A DNA stretch of 27,233 nt, taken from the NCBI GenBank assembly GCA_025997675.1, contig BNUX01000038.1:1-27233 (forward strand), given 5' to 3'. This document shows positions 7,650 to 16,198 of this stretch, piece by piece. The notes beneath the pieces were generated by a model. The model made no database searches. It had not been told where the DNA came from and was given only the letters and a program-made list of their open reading frames with translations. How positions within the stretch are numbered: the stretch's first letter is position 1; each line of letters starts with the position of its first letter. The stretch is from Spirochaetia bacterium (lineage in GTDB: Bacteria > Spirochaetota > Spirochaetia > Treponematales > Breznakiellaceae). Made by a program: the position numbers and the translations under genes.

Positions 7650-8905
7650 TTCCGGGCATCCTCCTGCTCCTTGTCCTCAGCGTTATTTTTACCCTGGCGG
7701 AGAACGCCCTGGTTTCCTCCCGGAAATCCCGGCTGCAGGCTAAGGGATACCGCCGGGCTCTCCGGGCGGCGGAAAATCCCGACGCCCTGCTTACCGCCCT
7801 CCGGGTGGGGGTCATCCTGGCAAATGTTTTTGCGGGGGCCCTGGGGGGAATCCTGGGGGTCAGGATGGCGGCGTCGGCGCACTTCATTATTCCCGCTTTT
7901 ATTACCGCCCTGGCATTTACCATCCTCTTGGTCCTGCTGCGGAATGCCCTGGCACGGCCCATCGCACGGGCCGCCCCGGAAAGTATCCTGGTCCATACCC
8001 TCCCGCTTATCCGCCTGCTCAGCATCCTCTTTGCCCCCCTAATCTTCATCGCCCTCCGCAGTTCCGCCCTGGCCCTCCATATCCTCAAGGTAAGCCCCCT
8101 CTCCGGCCAGGGGATGACCGAAGATGAATTGAAGTTTGCCCTGGCGGAGGGGGAAAAGTCGGGGATCGTGGAAAGTGAAGAGCGGACCATGGTGGAGGGG
8201 GTTTTCTACCTGGGGGACCGGCCCGTGGGAACCTTCATGACCCACCGCTCGGAAATCCAATGGCTGGATATCAATGCGGATGCGGAAAAGGTGCGGGAGA
8301 TGGCGGTGGAATACCGGGCCCAGCAATTCTTCCCCGTGGCCTCGGGCACCCTGGACGAGATTGCCGGGGTGGTTTCGGTCCAGGACATCCTCCTCGCCTT
8401 CATGAACGAGACCTGGAGGGGCCTCCAATCCCTCATGAGCCCCCCCCACTTTGTCCCGGAAACCATGTCCTCTATCCGGGCCTTTGAAGCCTTCAAGCGG
8501 GGGGAATCGAACTTCCTCCTGGTGATCGACGAATACGGCGGTTTTGCCGGGGTGCTTTCGGTGCGGGACCTTATTGAAGAGATAGTGGGGGAGCTTTCCG
8601 CCAAGGCTGCCGGGGATGATGTCATCCTGGCCCAGGATGACGGCAGTTACCTGGTTGACGGCAGCGTAAACATCGACGATATCGCCAAGATCCTCCCCAT
8701 CGCCGGTTTCCCCGGGGCGCCCCAGGAATACCACACCCTGGCGGGGTTCATCCTGGAACTGGCGGGGGAGATTCCCCGCACCGGGGCGGTGTTTGACCGG
8801 CAGGGGTACCGGTTCAAGGTGGTGGGCATGGACGGGAATAGGATTGATAAGCTGTTGATTGAGCCCCTGGAGCCTATCCCGGAAAAACTCGGGAGTTTTA
8901 TCTAA
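7646..8905 (+). CDS. CorC/HlyC-type CBS-domain membrane protein (CNNM/DUF21 family)
   Basis: 419 residues. The N-terminal DUF21-like part has about three to four hydrophobic segments (about 3-18, 52-75, 82-105, 115-140). A paired CBS module follows (about 185-320, including SIVESEER-like GIVESEERTMVEGVF and the FLLVIDEYGGFAGVLSVRD signature), then a C-terminal CorC_HlyC domain (about 330-410). Family members are linked to Mg2+/Co2+ efflux; older annotations say hemolysin. It is coupled to the HD-GYP gene by a 4-nt overlap. Its last residues (KLGSFI) and stop codon lie in the first unit of the 21-bp tandem array, so the C-terminus has probably been remodelled by the repeat. Confidence 0.85.
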   Translation: MIPGILLLLVLSVIFTLAENALVSSRKSRLQAKGYRRALRAAENPDALLTALRVGVILANVFAGALGGILGVRMAASAHFIIPAFITALAFTILLVLLRNALARPIARAAPESILVHTLPLIRLLSILFAPLIFIALRSSALALHILKVSPLSGQGMTEDELKFALAEGEKSGIVESEERTMVEGVFYLGDRPVGTFMTHRSEIQWLDINADAEKVREMAVEYRAQQFFPVASGTLDEIAGVVSVQDILLAFMNETWRGLQSLMSPPHFVPETMSSIRAFEAFKRGESNFLLVIDEYGGFAGVLSVRDLIEEIVGELSAKAAGDDVILAQDDGSYLVDGSVNIDDIAKILPIAGFPGAPQEYHTLAGFILELAGEIPRTGAVFDRQGYRFKVVGMDGNRIDKLLIEPLEPIPEKLGSFI

Positions 8906-9317
8906 AAACTCGGGAATTTTATCCGGAAATTCAGGAATTTTGTCTAAAAACTCGGGAGTTTTATTCAGAAACTCGGGAGTTTTATTCAGAAACTCGGGAG
9001 TTTTGTCTAAAAACTCGGGAGTTTTTTCCGGAAATTCGGGAATATTGTCTAAAAACTCGGGAGTTTTTTCCAGAAACTCGGGAATTTTATCTAAAAACTC
9101 GGGAGTTTTTTCCGGAAATTCAGGAGTTTTGTCTAAAAACTCGGGAGAAATATCTAAAAATTCAGGAGAAATATCCAGAAATTCGGGAGAATCATTGGGA
9201 AATTCGGGAGTTTTATCTAAAAAATCGGGAGAATTATTCAGAAATTCGGAAAGATCGTTTCCGCATCCCCATCGGCAATGGCGGCATCCGGCGATTCTTG
9301 ACCAGACCCGCCCCTAA
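8859..9317 (+). CDS. Possible repeat protein of 152 aa encoded by the 21-bp array
   Basis: A TTG-initiated frame, +1 relative to the CBS gene, reads through the whole array as 18 heptapeptides of consensus K/R/G-N-S-G-V/I/E-L/F-S, then a short tail ending DQTRP. N-S-G is kept in almost all copies while its codons vary synonymously (AAC/AAT, TCG/TCA), as do Leu (TTA/TTG) and Ser (TCT/TCC); such third-position drift hints at selection on protein. Against it: no clear ribosome site, only TTG available (a stop immediately precedes it), no recognised family, and another plus-strand frame is also open. It could be expressed by coupling or by a +1 frameshift from the CBS gene. Confidence 0.3.
   Translation: MSPWSLSRKNSGVLSKNSGILSGNSGILSKNSGVLFRNSGVLFRNSGVLSKNSGVFSGNSGILSKNSGVFSRNSGILSKNSGVFSGNSGVLSKNSGEISKNSGEISRNSGESLGNSGVLSKKSGELFRNSERSFPHPHRQWRHPAILDQTRP
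8883..9260 (+). repeat. 21-bp tandem repeat, 18 units, perfectly phased
   Basis: Eighteen consecutive 21-nt units with no indel. The consensus begins AAAAACTCGGGAGTTTT and ends TATCT, TTTCC, TTGTC or TATTC. The core AAAACTC-GG-GAGTTTT is a near-perfect inverted repeat; unit 3 keeps the pairing with AAATTC-AG-GAATTT. Later units (13-18) diverge (GAGAAATAT). The array is AT-rich against GC-rich flanks and fills most of the 428-bp space between the CBS gene and the next membrane protein gene. Confidence 0.95.
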
Positions 9318-9333
9318 GGACTATGGTTAACCG

Positions 9334-11385
9334 ATGACCCCTACCCGGCGCCGGCGCTTAACGCTGCTCCTCCTTTGCTGTTTGCCCGCCATGCTTCACG
9401 GCCTGGAAGATTCCCGCCGGGCCCTGCTAAAAGGCATCCTCACGGAGCGGAAGATACCCTTTGAGGAGCGCCCCCTCTTTGCCGAATACGGCGGTTTCGG
9501 CTCATCCCTCCATGTTTTCCTTCCCGCCGCCCCGGTATCCTCCGGCGGGGTCGAAGGCCGGGGCCCCCCCCCGCCAAAACAGGAGGGTACCTTCATTCTG
9601 GCCGTTCCCCTTTCCTTTACCGGGGATGACCGGCGGGACCTTCCCTACGCATTTGAAACCGCCCTGGCCTTCATAGATACGGCCCGGGAAGGGGAGCTGA
9701 AAACAGACATCCTGGTGGCCTTTTTGGCGGACGAATGGTCTGCCGTACCCGGCGCCCGGCCCCCCCACCGGGGACTCCGTGATCTCTATGCTCTGCAGGA
9801 AGTTCCCGAGGGGACCACCCTGGTATACCTGGATATGAACGCTCCTTCCGGGGAACTGGTCATCCACCACGGGGTGCGGGAGGCCCTGGCCCCCTTAAAC
9901 CTCCTGGAAGGCCTGGTGCGGCTCTGCGATGCCCGGGAAATCCCCTACTCACTGGCCATCGGCTCCAATGAACTGTACAAGCTGGCTCTAGCGGATGGAA
10001 AGCCGGCCCTGGCATTTGCCTTGAACCGGGAATGGCCGGCCCTGTACCTGACGGGTTCCGACACTCCCGGCGACGCGGTAATGTTGGCAACCATGCTGCT
10101 CGACTATGCCGCTTCACTGAACCCGGACGTGGAAAACCCCGATTACCATTACCTGATCTTCCAATTTGCCGGAAGGACCTTCTTTGTGCCGGAATACACC
10201 ACGGTGGTGTTCTTCCTGGCCGTTGCGGCGTTGTTTTTCCTGGGGGTTCTGGTCTATTCCGTCGTGTTCCGGCTTCGGCTGCTTACCCAATGGAGGATCT
10301 TCCTCAAGCGTTCCTGGATAGTGTTTCTGTTTTATGCCCTGCTGATCCTGTCCTTGAAGGGGGCGGCGGTAATTGGGAACATCGGAACCGTCGACCCGGG
10401 GAGCGGTACCGCCGGGCTTTTTTACGGAGTCGCCGCGGCCCGGCTCCTGTTTGGAATCGCCATCTTCACCCTGCTATCCCCGGTGGTGGACCTGGTCTAC
10501 ATCCCCTGGCAGGCCAATTTCTACGGCAGCGCCTCGGTAATCCTGGGCGCCCTGGAAATGCTCCTGGCCGCAGTTTTTGACATAACCTTCATCCCCATCT
10601 TTGTCTGGGCCTTTATCTTTATCTTCCTGGCGGCCTGTGTCAGAAAGCCGCTCCTGGTATGGCTCTGCTGTTTTCTGACGGTCCTCCTGGGGCTCTCCTC
10701 CCTCCGGACCCTTATCCAAACCGGGCACCGGCAGCTCGCCATCCTCATCCTTTCAAACAACACCCCGCTTATCTTCTATATCGCCCTGATGGCCCTACCC
10801 CTATTCTTCATCCTGAAACGGGGAACCCTCCTCTTAAAAGCCTATGCCGCCAACACTTCAGGCCGCCGGATGCGGGAATTGACTAAACGCAAGGTGGCGG
10901 AGCTCTTGATCCCCCGGTTTTTGTTTCTCGCCGCCGCCGCCGTCCTTCTGTGGGTAAGCGGCTCCTCTTTAAGGCGGGACCCTCCGGTGATGCAGCCTGA
11001 GATGCGGATTATCGATGATACCGAGGGGGACTATTTGAAGATGACGGTGCGGGATCGTATCCTTTTGGAACGGCGGATCCTCCTCATCAACATGGAGGCG
11101 GCGGAAAGCCCCTTACGGTTCAACCTGTACCTGGAGAGCGGGGGTGAAACACCGCTTATCTATGCCGCCCCCATGCCGTTCCGGTATCTTGGGAACACCG
11201 TCGAGTTTATCCTTGGTGAGGGGCCTCCCAATCCTTTTACCACAGAAATAGTGTTACCCAATGATTTTGCCGGATTCCTCCGGGCGGAGGCGGTGTATGA
11301 AGAACAGGCGATAATCCGCCGGTATCCGATAGGTACCGGCTTACCAGAGGATTTCCAGGGTAACCGGCTCCGCTCCGGAGAGTAG
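9334..11385 (+). CDS. Polytopic membrane protein with N-terminal extracytoplasmic domain, function unknown
   Basis: 683 residues. It begins with a signal-like segment (LLLLCCLPAMLHG, about 11-23), then an extracytoplasmic domain of about 265 residues (GTFILAVPLSF, TDILVAFLADEW, TLVYLDMNAPSG) whose alternating strands loosely recall an M28-type alpha/beta fold, though no metal-binding His/Asp/Glu set is evident. From about residue 290 there are seven to eight transmembrane helices (about 291-311, 328-350, 360-385, 400-440, 446-463, 470-500, 528-545), then a periplasmic C-terminal domain. No family was recognised with confidence. AAGGA lies about 12 bp upstream of the ATG. A C9 run at 9564-9572 encodes PPPP. 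The 3' end overlaps the convergent lipoprotein gene by 45 bp. Confidence 0.8.
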   Translation: MTPTRRRRLTLLLLCCLPAMLHGLEDSRRALLKGILTERKIPFEERPLFAEYGGFGSSLHVFLPAAPVSSGGVEGRGPPPPKQEGTFILAVPLSFTGDDRRDLPYAFETALAFIDTAREGELKTDILVAFLADEWSAVPGARPPHRGLRDLYALQEVPEGTTLVYLDMNAPSGELVIHHGVREALAPLNLLEGLVRLCDAREIPYSLAIGSNELYKLALADGKPALAFALNREWPALYLTGSDTPGDAVMLATMLLDYAASLNPDVENPDYHYLIFQFAGRTFFVPEYTTVVFFLAVAALFFLGVLVYSVVFRLRLLTQWRIFLKRSWIVFLFYALLILSLKGAAVIGNIGTVDPGSGTAGLFYGVAAARLLFGIAIFTLLSPVVDLVYIPWQANFYGSASVILGALEMLLAAVFDITFIPIFVWAFIFIFLAACVRKPLLVWLCCFLTVLLGLSSLRTLIQTGHRQLAILILSNNTPLIFYIALMALPLFFILKRGTLLLKAYAANTSGRRMRELTKRKVAELLIPRFLFLAAAAVLLWVSGSSLRRDPPVMQPEMRIIDDTEGDYLKMTVRDRILLERRILLINMEAAESPLRFNLYLESGGETPLIYAAPMPFRYLGNTVEFILGEGPPNPFTTEIVLPNDFAGFLRAEAVYEEQAIIRRYPIGTGLPEDFQGNRLRSGE

Positions 11386-11955
11386 TTCCGCCAGGGGCAT
11401 CGAAAAGCCAACCCTGTTCCCTTCAAGGACGACCGCTCCCGTTTGGGGCCGTTCCCGCAGTTCCGGGGCATGGGGCAAGGTAAGGCCGAAGTCCAGGGAG
11501 TAGCCCTCCGTAGCGGAGGCCAGCAGGGCCAGCAGTTCCGGGTCCACGCCGCCGCCGCCGCCGCCAAAGCTCAGGGTAAGCCGGGTCTTTCCCCCTTCCC
11601 GCGCCAGGGAAGCCCGCTGCCCCGAGGCATCAAGGAACCGTACCAAGGCTTCAAGGTTAGTAAAATCCAGTTTTACCTGATTGACAACATCCTTCCCCGC
11701 AGTTTTTGTGGTGAATGATCCCAGGGACAAGCCCTCAATGCGGGCAACGGTCCGCTCAAAGTCCGCCTTTCCCACCGGCAGCGGGGGCCAGTTTTCATTC
11801 CCGTCCAGCTTTCCCAGGCTTTCAAGCTCCCGGGAGAACCGGTATTCCAGGCTCATAGACAGCGAACCATCCCGGCGCAGCACTATCTCCGACGCGAGGC
11901 CCACACAGGAACAGAGCATAAAAGCCGCAGCCAGGACAAGCGCAATGTTTCTCAT
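11341..11955 (-). CDS. Predicted lipoprotein, last gene of the minus-strand operon
   Basis: 204 residues. Signal peptide MRNIALVLAAAFMLCSC with a spirochaete-type lipobox (L-C-S-C17). The mature part starts GLASEIVLRRDGSLSMSLEY, has a Gly run (about 130-135) and ends in beta-rich sequence. The region after the signal resembles small spirochaetal lipoproteins that sense or decorate the periplasm, but no named family was recognised. GGGGAG lies five bases before the ATG. It follows the DUF503 gene by 10 bp. The last 45 bp overlap the oppositely transcribed membrane protein gene. Confidence 0.75.
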   Translation of the reverse strand: MRNIALVLAAAFMLCSCVGLASEIVLRRDGSLSMSLEYRFSRELESLGKLDGNENWPPLPVGKADFERTVARIEGLSLGSFTTKTAGKDVVNQVKLDFTNLEALVRFLDASGQRASLAREGGKTRLTLSFGGGGGGVDPELLALLASATEGYSLDFGLTLPHAPELRERPQTGAVVLEGNRVGFSMPLAELLSGAEPVTLEILW

Positions 11956-11965
11956 CGATACTCCC

Positions 11966-12253
11966 CTAAAACTCTTCAGAATAGATACTCACGTCATGGA
12001 TACGGACCGGCGTTTCGTTCTCAATCATCGCAAAGGCCTTTTGGAGGACCGACTCCCCGAATGTCCTGGAATTGGACACCAGCGCCCCGCCTATCTGGGC
12101 AAAGGACAGGGAGTCCTGGAGGTCCACTTCGGCGGCGCTCAGGTGGAAGCGGCGCTGGAGCTTATCCTTGACGGACCGGACAATCTGCCGCTTCGCCTTA
12201 ATACTATCCACATCGGGTATCTGAAAAATCACCTGCATCATAGAAACAACCAT
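11966..12253 (-). CDS. DUF503 / YlxP-family protein
   Basis: 95 residues, the usual length for this family. The signature is clear: VIFQIPDVDSIKAKRQIVRS at about 8-27, FHLSAAEVDLQDS, and a C-terminal amphipathic segment. DUF503 proteins are small ferredoxin-like-fold proteins often found near rbfA/infB in Firmicutes (YlxP); a ribosome-related role there is suggested, not proven. Here it lies in an operon with TPR and lipoprotein genes instead, 9 bp after the TPR lipoprotein gene and 10 bp before the last lipoprotein gene. Confidence 0.85.
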   Translation of the reverse strand: MVVSMMQVIFQIPDVDSIKAKRQIVRSVKDKLQRRFHLSAAEVDLQDSLSFAQIGGALVSNSRTFGESVLQKAFAMIENETPVRIHDVSIYSEEF

Positions 12254-12262
12254 TCCGGCCCC

Positions 12263-13258
12263 CTAGGGACGTGCGGCGCCTTCGGTTTCGCCGCCTGCCG
12301 CATCAGGTTCCTCGGCCTTGTCCTTGTCCTTGTCCTTGCCGGCGGCAGCCCTTTCAATACCCTCAATAACCCGGCGTATCTCATCTTTATTCGCCGCAGA
12401 AATACCCGCTTCATCAAGGAGGGTAGTCAGCTTTTCTGTATCCGAGAAGCCTTCTTTCACCGCAGTTTCCAGCTCGGTGATACCGTCGGTCTTTTCCGGA
12501 TCGGCGATAAGCAAAAGCCGGGCCATCGTAAAACGAACCTCCATCTCGCCAGGAGCCTTCGTATTACTCTGGGGGAGAGCCTCCAGCACCGCCCGGTATT
12601 CCGCCAGCGCCTTTGCATAAAACTCGGCGGACTCCAGAACCTGGGCATATTCATACCGCACTTTAGCATCGGGATTATCCTTGAGCCACTGATTATAGGC
12701 ATCCATCGCCTCAACCTTATTCAGCGCCTTTAGAACCCGCGCAAAGAGGAGCAGGGTATCCTTATTATCCGCCATAGTAATTTTATATTTCAGGAGGACC
12801 TCTTCCGCCTCTTCCGGCCTATCCAGGGCCATCAGCACCAGGGCATAATTGTACCCCTGGTCGGCGCTTTCCGGCTCCAGTTCCTGAACCCGGCTGTACA
12901 GGGTCACCGCCGTTTTGAGATCCCCCAGCTTTATCCGCGCATACGCCGCAGCCTTGAGGGCCAGCACATTATCCTTATCCCGTGCAAGGACCTTTTCAAA
13001 AAGCTTAAGGGCCTCATCATAACGGCCTAATTCGTAGGCTATCCTTCCCAGGTTATACTCCGAGGCAAGCTTAGTCTTATCCACCGACCGGGCCCGATAG
13101 AGCCACCGCTCCGCATCCTCGTATTTGCCCACATCAAAATAGGCCATCCCAATAGAATAGTATTCCTCCGCCGATGCGACCCCAATGGAGGCGCATGCGG
13201 CAATGCCCCCCGAGAACCACAGTAACACTAGTACTGAAAACAGTATCGGCGCTTTCAT
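12263..13258 (-). CDS. TPR-repeat lipoprotein
   Basis: 331 residues. Signal peptide with lipobox IAAC (Cys22) indicates a lipoprotein of the periplasm or outer membrane. Residues about 32-270 form six to seven tetratricopeptide-like repeats ([40 protein letters not shown], and so on), which usually act as protein-binding scaffolds. The tail is a charged low-complexity KDKDKDK and Glu/Ala/Gly-rich segment. Its ATG overlaps the stop of the UPRT-like gene (ATGA), so translation is likely coupled. The partner is unknown. Confidence 0.85.
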   Translation of the reverse strand: MKAPILFSVLVLLWFSGGIAACASIGVASAEEYYSIGMAYFDVGKYEDAERWLYRARSVDKTKLASEYNLGRIAYELGRYDEALKLFEKVLARDKDNVLALKAAAYARIKLGDLKTAVTLYSRVQELEPESADQGYNYALVLMALDRPEEAEEVLLKYKITMADNKDTLLLFARVLKALNKVEAMDAYNQWLKDNPDAKVRYEYAQVLESAEFYAKALAEYRAVLEALPQSNTKAPGEMEVRFTMARLLLIADPEKTDGITELETAVKEGFSDTEKLTTLLDEAGISAANKDEIRRVIEGIERAAAGKDKDKDKAEEPDAAGGETEGAARP

Positions 13259-14325
13259 TTTTGTATGCCCAGCACGGTATGCTCAATTTCCCTGAGCTGG
13301 GCACGGTACAGTTTTGCTATGTTTGAACCGTAGTCGGCGATGAGCTGAATGATATTCCGGGGATACTCCTCCATATCTCTGCCGTTGATACGATCCCCCG
13401 CGTCCCCCAGGCCGGGCATGATATAGGCCGCGTTGTTCAGCACCGGGTCCATCCAGAGGGTGTACACCCGGCAGTTATCCAAAGCCCGGACCACCCGGAG
13501 CGCCCCCTTGAGGGCGGCAATAACGTTAAAGAACTGCACCGACCGGGGTTTAACCCCCTGGTCCAAGAGGTACTTTACCACGGTCACCAGGCTCCCCCCG
13601 GTGGCGTTCATGGGGTCTGCAAAAATAAGATCCCTGCCGTCCAGGTCCGCCAGGTTAAAGTAGGACCGGTCCAGGTCCAGGATATACTCCATATCGTTTT
13701 CGTGCTTGGAATCATCCCGGCGGATACGGAACAGGGCAAAGGGGCTTACATAGGCGTGGGAAGAGTATTCCTGTATCTCCTTACTCATGATCATCGAAGG
13801 AAGCAGGGCGCCCCGGAGCATGACGCACATCACCGCGTTTTCAATCTTACCATCAATATTCGTAATCTTATGCACCGCGTAATTCTGCACCGGCGTTGTC
13901 ACCGGGGTCTTCACAATAAGGTGATTCTTGTTCTCCCCCGCAGACCCTCCGTAGGCAAGCGTAAAGAGCATCTCGAAGGCCCGCTGGGTATAATAAACAA
14001 ACTCCTGATTCTCGGTCCGCACATCCCGCAGCTTAGCGATAAGCCGGGAAGCCTCGGCGTGGCTTTCATGGGGGGTCGAAAAGGAATAGACTTGAATACC
14101 CGTGTCCTGCTTACATATCTCCTGCATCATGTCGCCCATGTCGTTATACAGACAGATAAGCCTATCCTCAGCCTGTTTCCGTTCCGTAACCGAACGGGTA
14201 CTGTCAAGGATGGTAAAACAACCCAGCACTTCCCGATAGACCGTATCCATCTTCGCGAGGTTGCCCTTATCTGCGTCGGTGAGATACCCGTCCAAATCTT
14301 CCGCTTTCAGTACGACCTTGCTCAT
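13255..14325 (-). CDS. Uracil phosphoribosyltransferase-like protein with N-terminal extension
   Basis: 356 residues from the ATG at 14325; an open frame extends further upstream, but that part overlaps the end of the TPR gene, so the internal ATG ([11 protein letters not shown]) is preferred although its ribosome site is weak. The C-terminal 210 residues match UPRT: the PRPP loop DPMNATGGS (237-245; canonical DPMLATGGS) and the uracil-binding tail [12 protein letters not shown] (301-312). The enzyme converts uracil and PRPP to UMP (pyrimidine salvage). About 130 extra N-terminal residues are mostly helical and of unknown role. It is coupled to the downstream TPR lipoprotein by ATGA. Confidence 0.82.
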   Translation of the reverse strand: MSKVVLKAEDLDGYLTDADKGNLAKMDTVYREVLGCFTILDSTRSVTERKQAEDRLICLYNDMGDMMQEICKQDTGIQVYSFSTPHESHAEASRLIAKLRDVRTENQEFVYYTQRAFEMLFTLAYGGSAGENKNHLIVKTPVTTPVQNYAVHKITNIDGKIENAVMCVMLRGALLPSMIMSKEIQEYSSHAYVSPFALFRIRRDDSKHENDMEYILDLDRSYFNLADLDGRDLIFADPMNATGGSLVTVVKYLLDQGVKPRSVQFFNVIAALKGALRVVRALDNCRVYTLWMDPVLNNAAYIMPGLGDAGDRINGRDMEEYPRNIIQLIADYGSNIAKLYRAQLREIEHTVLGIQK

Positions 14326-14375
14326 GGGATCATCATAATTTGTAATGGGCCTTTGATCAACACCACACACCCTTA

Positions 14376-15512
14376 TCAGGGCATTGGCACGGCCCGCTCC
14401 AGGAAGGGGCTCCGTAACTGGGCCGCGCCCCGGACGCTCCACTCCCCGGCCGCTGCGCCGCAGCGGGACAAAAAGTCCCAGAGTTCCCGCGCAGGGGGCA
14501 GCCTGCCGCTCCCGTAGAGGCTTGTACCCAGGTAGTAGAGGGTTTTGTAATATTCAACCTCCTCTATATACGATAGCAGCGCAGGCCGGCGGGGGGTCTC
14601 CTCCATAACCGCGTCCAGGGTAGTAAAGGAAAAGTCGAACCGGGCCTTGATGATTTCCTCAATCAACACGCTATTCTGGATTAAAAAAGCAAAAAGCAGA
14701 TGTTCCACCCCCCGGTCATGCCGACCCAGGGCATGGTAATAGAGCCCCAAAAGCCGGTGCGCCCGTTCCACATCCTGGTTATTGTAGCGGTAGAGGGTCA
14801 AAAACCGGCCCACCCCTTCATTTTCCAGGGTCCGCATCATGGCAGCCCTGACAAAAGAGTCAGACCTTCGGTCTGCCGAATCCTCTGACCAGAGGGTATC
14901 CCTTTGCAAAATCTCCAGGAGCCGCTTTTCCATAGCGGTATATTCCCGTCTGAGCCTCTGGGTATCGGCAATTTTATACAATATTTCCAGGTCAAACCCC
15001 GGCGTTTCCAGCAAGGCCCGCTGTTCATAGGCCTTTTCATACTGCCGGAGGGCAATCCCCGACTCCCCCTCCACCCGGTAGGCCTCGCCAATCCAGTATT
15101 CGGCATCCGGAAAGTCCTTAAACCGGCCTATTGCCTCCAGGGCCGCCAGGGCGGAATCCCCCAGGGACGCCTTCGGCACCCGGTAATACAGCTCATCAAG
15201 GGCGACCCTGGCGTCAACATGCCCCCGTTCGGCGATAAACGGCTCTATTAGCGCAAGGGAATCCCCCATACGGCGAACCTCAGGCAGGGACAGGAGGGTG
15301 ATAAGGTCCTGCTCCATCCGGCTATACATGGCCCGCCGCTCGTCCCGTGCTTCCTCAAAGGCGGTAAGGGCTTCCCCATACTCCCCGCTCCGGAAATGGA
15401 GCTTCCCCCGTTCCAGGGTATACCAATAGGGACGGTCCGCCTGCCGTTGGGCAAAAACTGAAACACCACTGAGAGATAGAATAAGAAGGGATAATAAGGT
15501 TTTTCGTCTCAC
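14376..15512 (-). CDS. Exported TPR-like protein
   Basis: The best start is GTG at 15512 (GGGGAG five bases upstream), giving 378 residues beginning with a clean signal peptide ([20 protein letters not shown]). An in-frame ATG at 15533 would add seven residues but has its AAGGGG only one base away. The mature protein is almost all helical with TPR-like units ([20 protein letters not shown] at about 30-49; [20 protein letters not shown]; a later [20 protein letters not shown]). No catalytic domain was seen. Probably a periplasmic scaffold. It lies between the PD-(D/E)XK-like gene and the UPRT-like gene on the same strand. Confidence 0.8.
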   Translation of the reverse strand: MRRKTLLSLLILSLSGVSVFAQRQADRPYWYTLERGKLHFRSGEYGEALTAFEEARDERRAMYSRMEQDLITLLSLPEVRRMGDSLALIEPFIAERGHVDARVALDELYYRVPKASLGDSALAALEAIGRFKDFPDAEYWIGEAYRVEGESGIALRQYEKAYEQRALLETPGFDLEILYKIADTQRLRREYTAMEKRLLEILQRDTLWSEDSADRRSDSFVRAAMMRTLENEGVGRFLTLYRYNNQDVERAHRLLGLYYHALGRHDRGVEHLLFAFLIQNSVLIEEIIKARFDFSFTTLDAVMEETPRRPALLSYIEEVEYYKTLYYLGTSLYGSGRLPPARELWDFLSRCGAAAGEWSVRGAAQLRSPFLERAVPMP

Positions 15513-15538
15513 CGCCGCTCCCCGATTGAACATACCCC

Positions 15539-16132
15539 TTAATATGCCCGCGCAAAACTGGTGTCCAACTCGATGGTATCGCCTTTCTGCTTTAGCATAC
15601 CGATGCCCAGTTCCTTTGCTTTTGCATACACATAGTCATTGAAGGACAAACTGGCAATGCCAAGGTACACCTTGTGGCCGGCATAATACGGGAACAGGGT
15701 ACGGAAATTCGATACCTTGTTCGTTACCATCTTTTCCAGGTCCTCCGTTTGCGCCTTATATTTCACTTCGATGATCGCTACGGAGGTCCCGTTGTACATC
15801 ACGATGTCGAACTCGTCTCTTAGAGCTCCCTGCTTCCCCTTCAGGTTTATTTCAACCTCATCAAAAAGCACTCCGGCAAACAGCTTCTTTTCGTTCAGGG
15901 CATTGGCAAAGTAGTCCTCCGCAAATGCCCCGTTGCTATTTCCCATTCCGCCAAGCTGCTCGGAGATTTCCTTGATCCGTTTATCAGTCTCCTTCCCTAA
16001 CTTCTCAAATACCCGGCCAGTCTCTTTTATCTCTTCACCGGTCTCTTTCTGGCTCCGGCCTATCTCCCGGAACATTTCCCGGATCTGTTCGTAGGTCATC
16101 GGCTCGTCTTTCTGCTCTACGGTAGTGGTCAT
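15539..16132 (-). CDS. PD-(D/E)XK nuclease-like protein with N-terminal coiled coil
   Basis: 197 residues. Residues about 13-60 form a Glu/Lys-rich coiled coil (IREMFREIGRSQKETGEEIK). The C-terminal part has the PD-(D/E)XK arrangement: an early acidic helix (FAEDYF), then DEFDIVMYNG and IIEVKYKA, giving D...E-V-K. This matches bacterial DUF3782-like families with a restriction-endonuclease fold; activity is not established. Composition is less GC-rich than its neighbours, suggesting mobility. GAGG lies upstream of the ATG, and a promoter is visible just ahead. It is adjacent (26 bp) to the TPR gene and may head that operon. Confidence 0.8.
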   Translation of the reverse strand: MTTTVEQKDEPMTYEQIREMFREIGRSQKETGEEIKETGRVFEKLGKETDKRIKEISEQLGGMGNSNGAFAEDYFANALNEKKLFAGVLFDEVEINLKGKQGALRDEFDIVMYNGTSVAIIEVKYKAQTEDLEKMVTNKVSNFRTLFPYYAGHKVYLGIASLSFNDYVYAKAKELGIGMLKQKGDTIELDTSFARAY

Positions 16133-16150
16133 CTTTTGCCTCTTGCTTTC

Positions 16151-16179
16151 AGTATACGGCTAAACCACCATTAAAGCAA
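16151..16179 (-). promoter_or_regulatory. Promoter TTGCTT-17-TATACT ahead of the PD-(D/E)XK-like gene
   Basis: On the minus strand TTGCTT (16174-16179) and TATACT (16151-16156) are separated by 17 bp. The predicted start point at about 16144 leaves a 12-nt leader containing GAGG before the ATG at 16132. Confidence 0.6.
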
Positions 16180-16198
16180 ACCCAACAAACAGGCCGTC

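Noticed and set aside
8883..9260. CRISPR array interpretation of the 21-bp repeats
   Set aside because: Units are contiguous with no unique spacers and no cas genes nearby.
8883..9260. Minus-strand coding of the array as a PEF heptad
   Set aside because: The frame is open and shows synonymous-looking variation, but there is no start codon upstream before a stop, and it shares third positions with the plus frame.
9319..9337. Four-codon ORF (MVNR) ending on the next start as ATGA
   Set aside because: Too short to support; likely chance.
14326..14442. Upstream extension of the UPRT-like frame
   Set aside because: Overlaps the end of the TPR gene in another frame; the internal ATG gives a more natural N-terminus.
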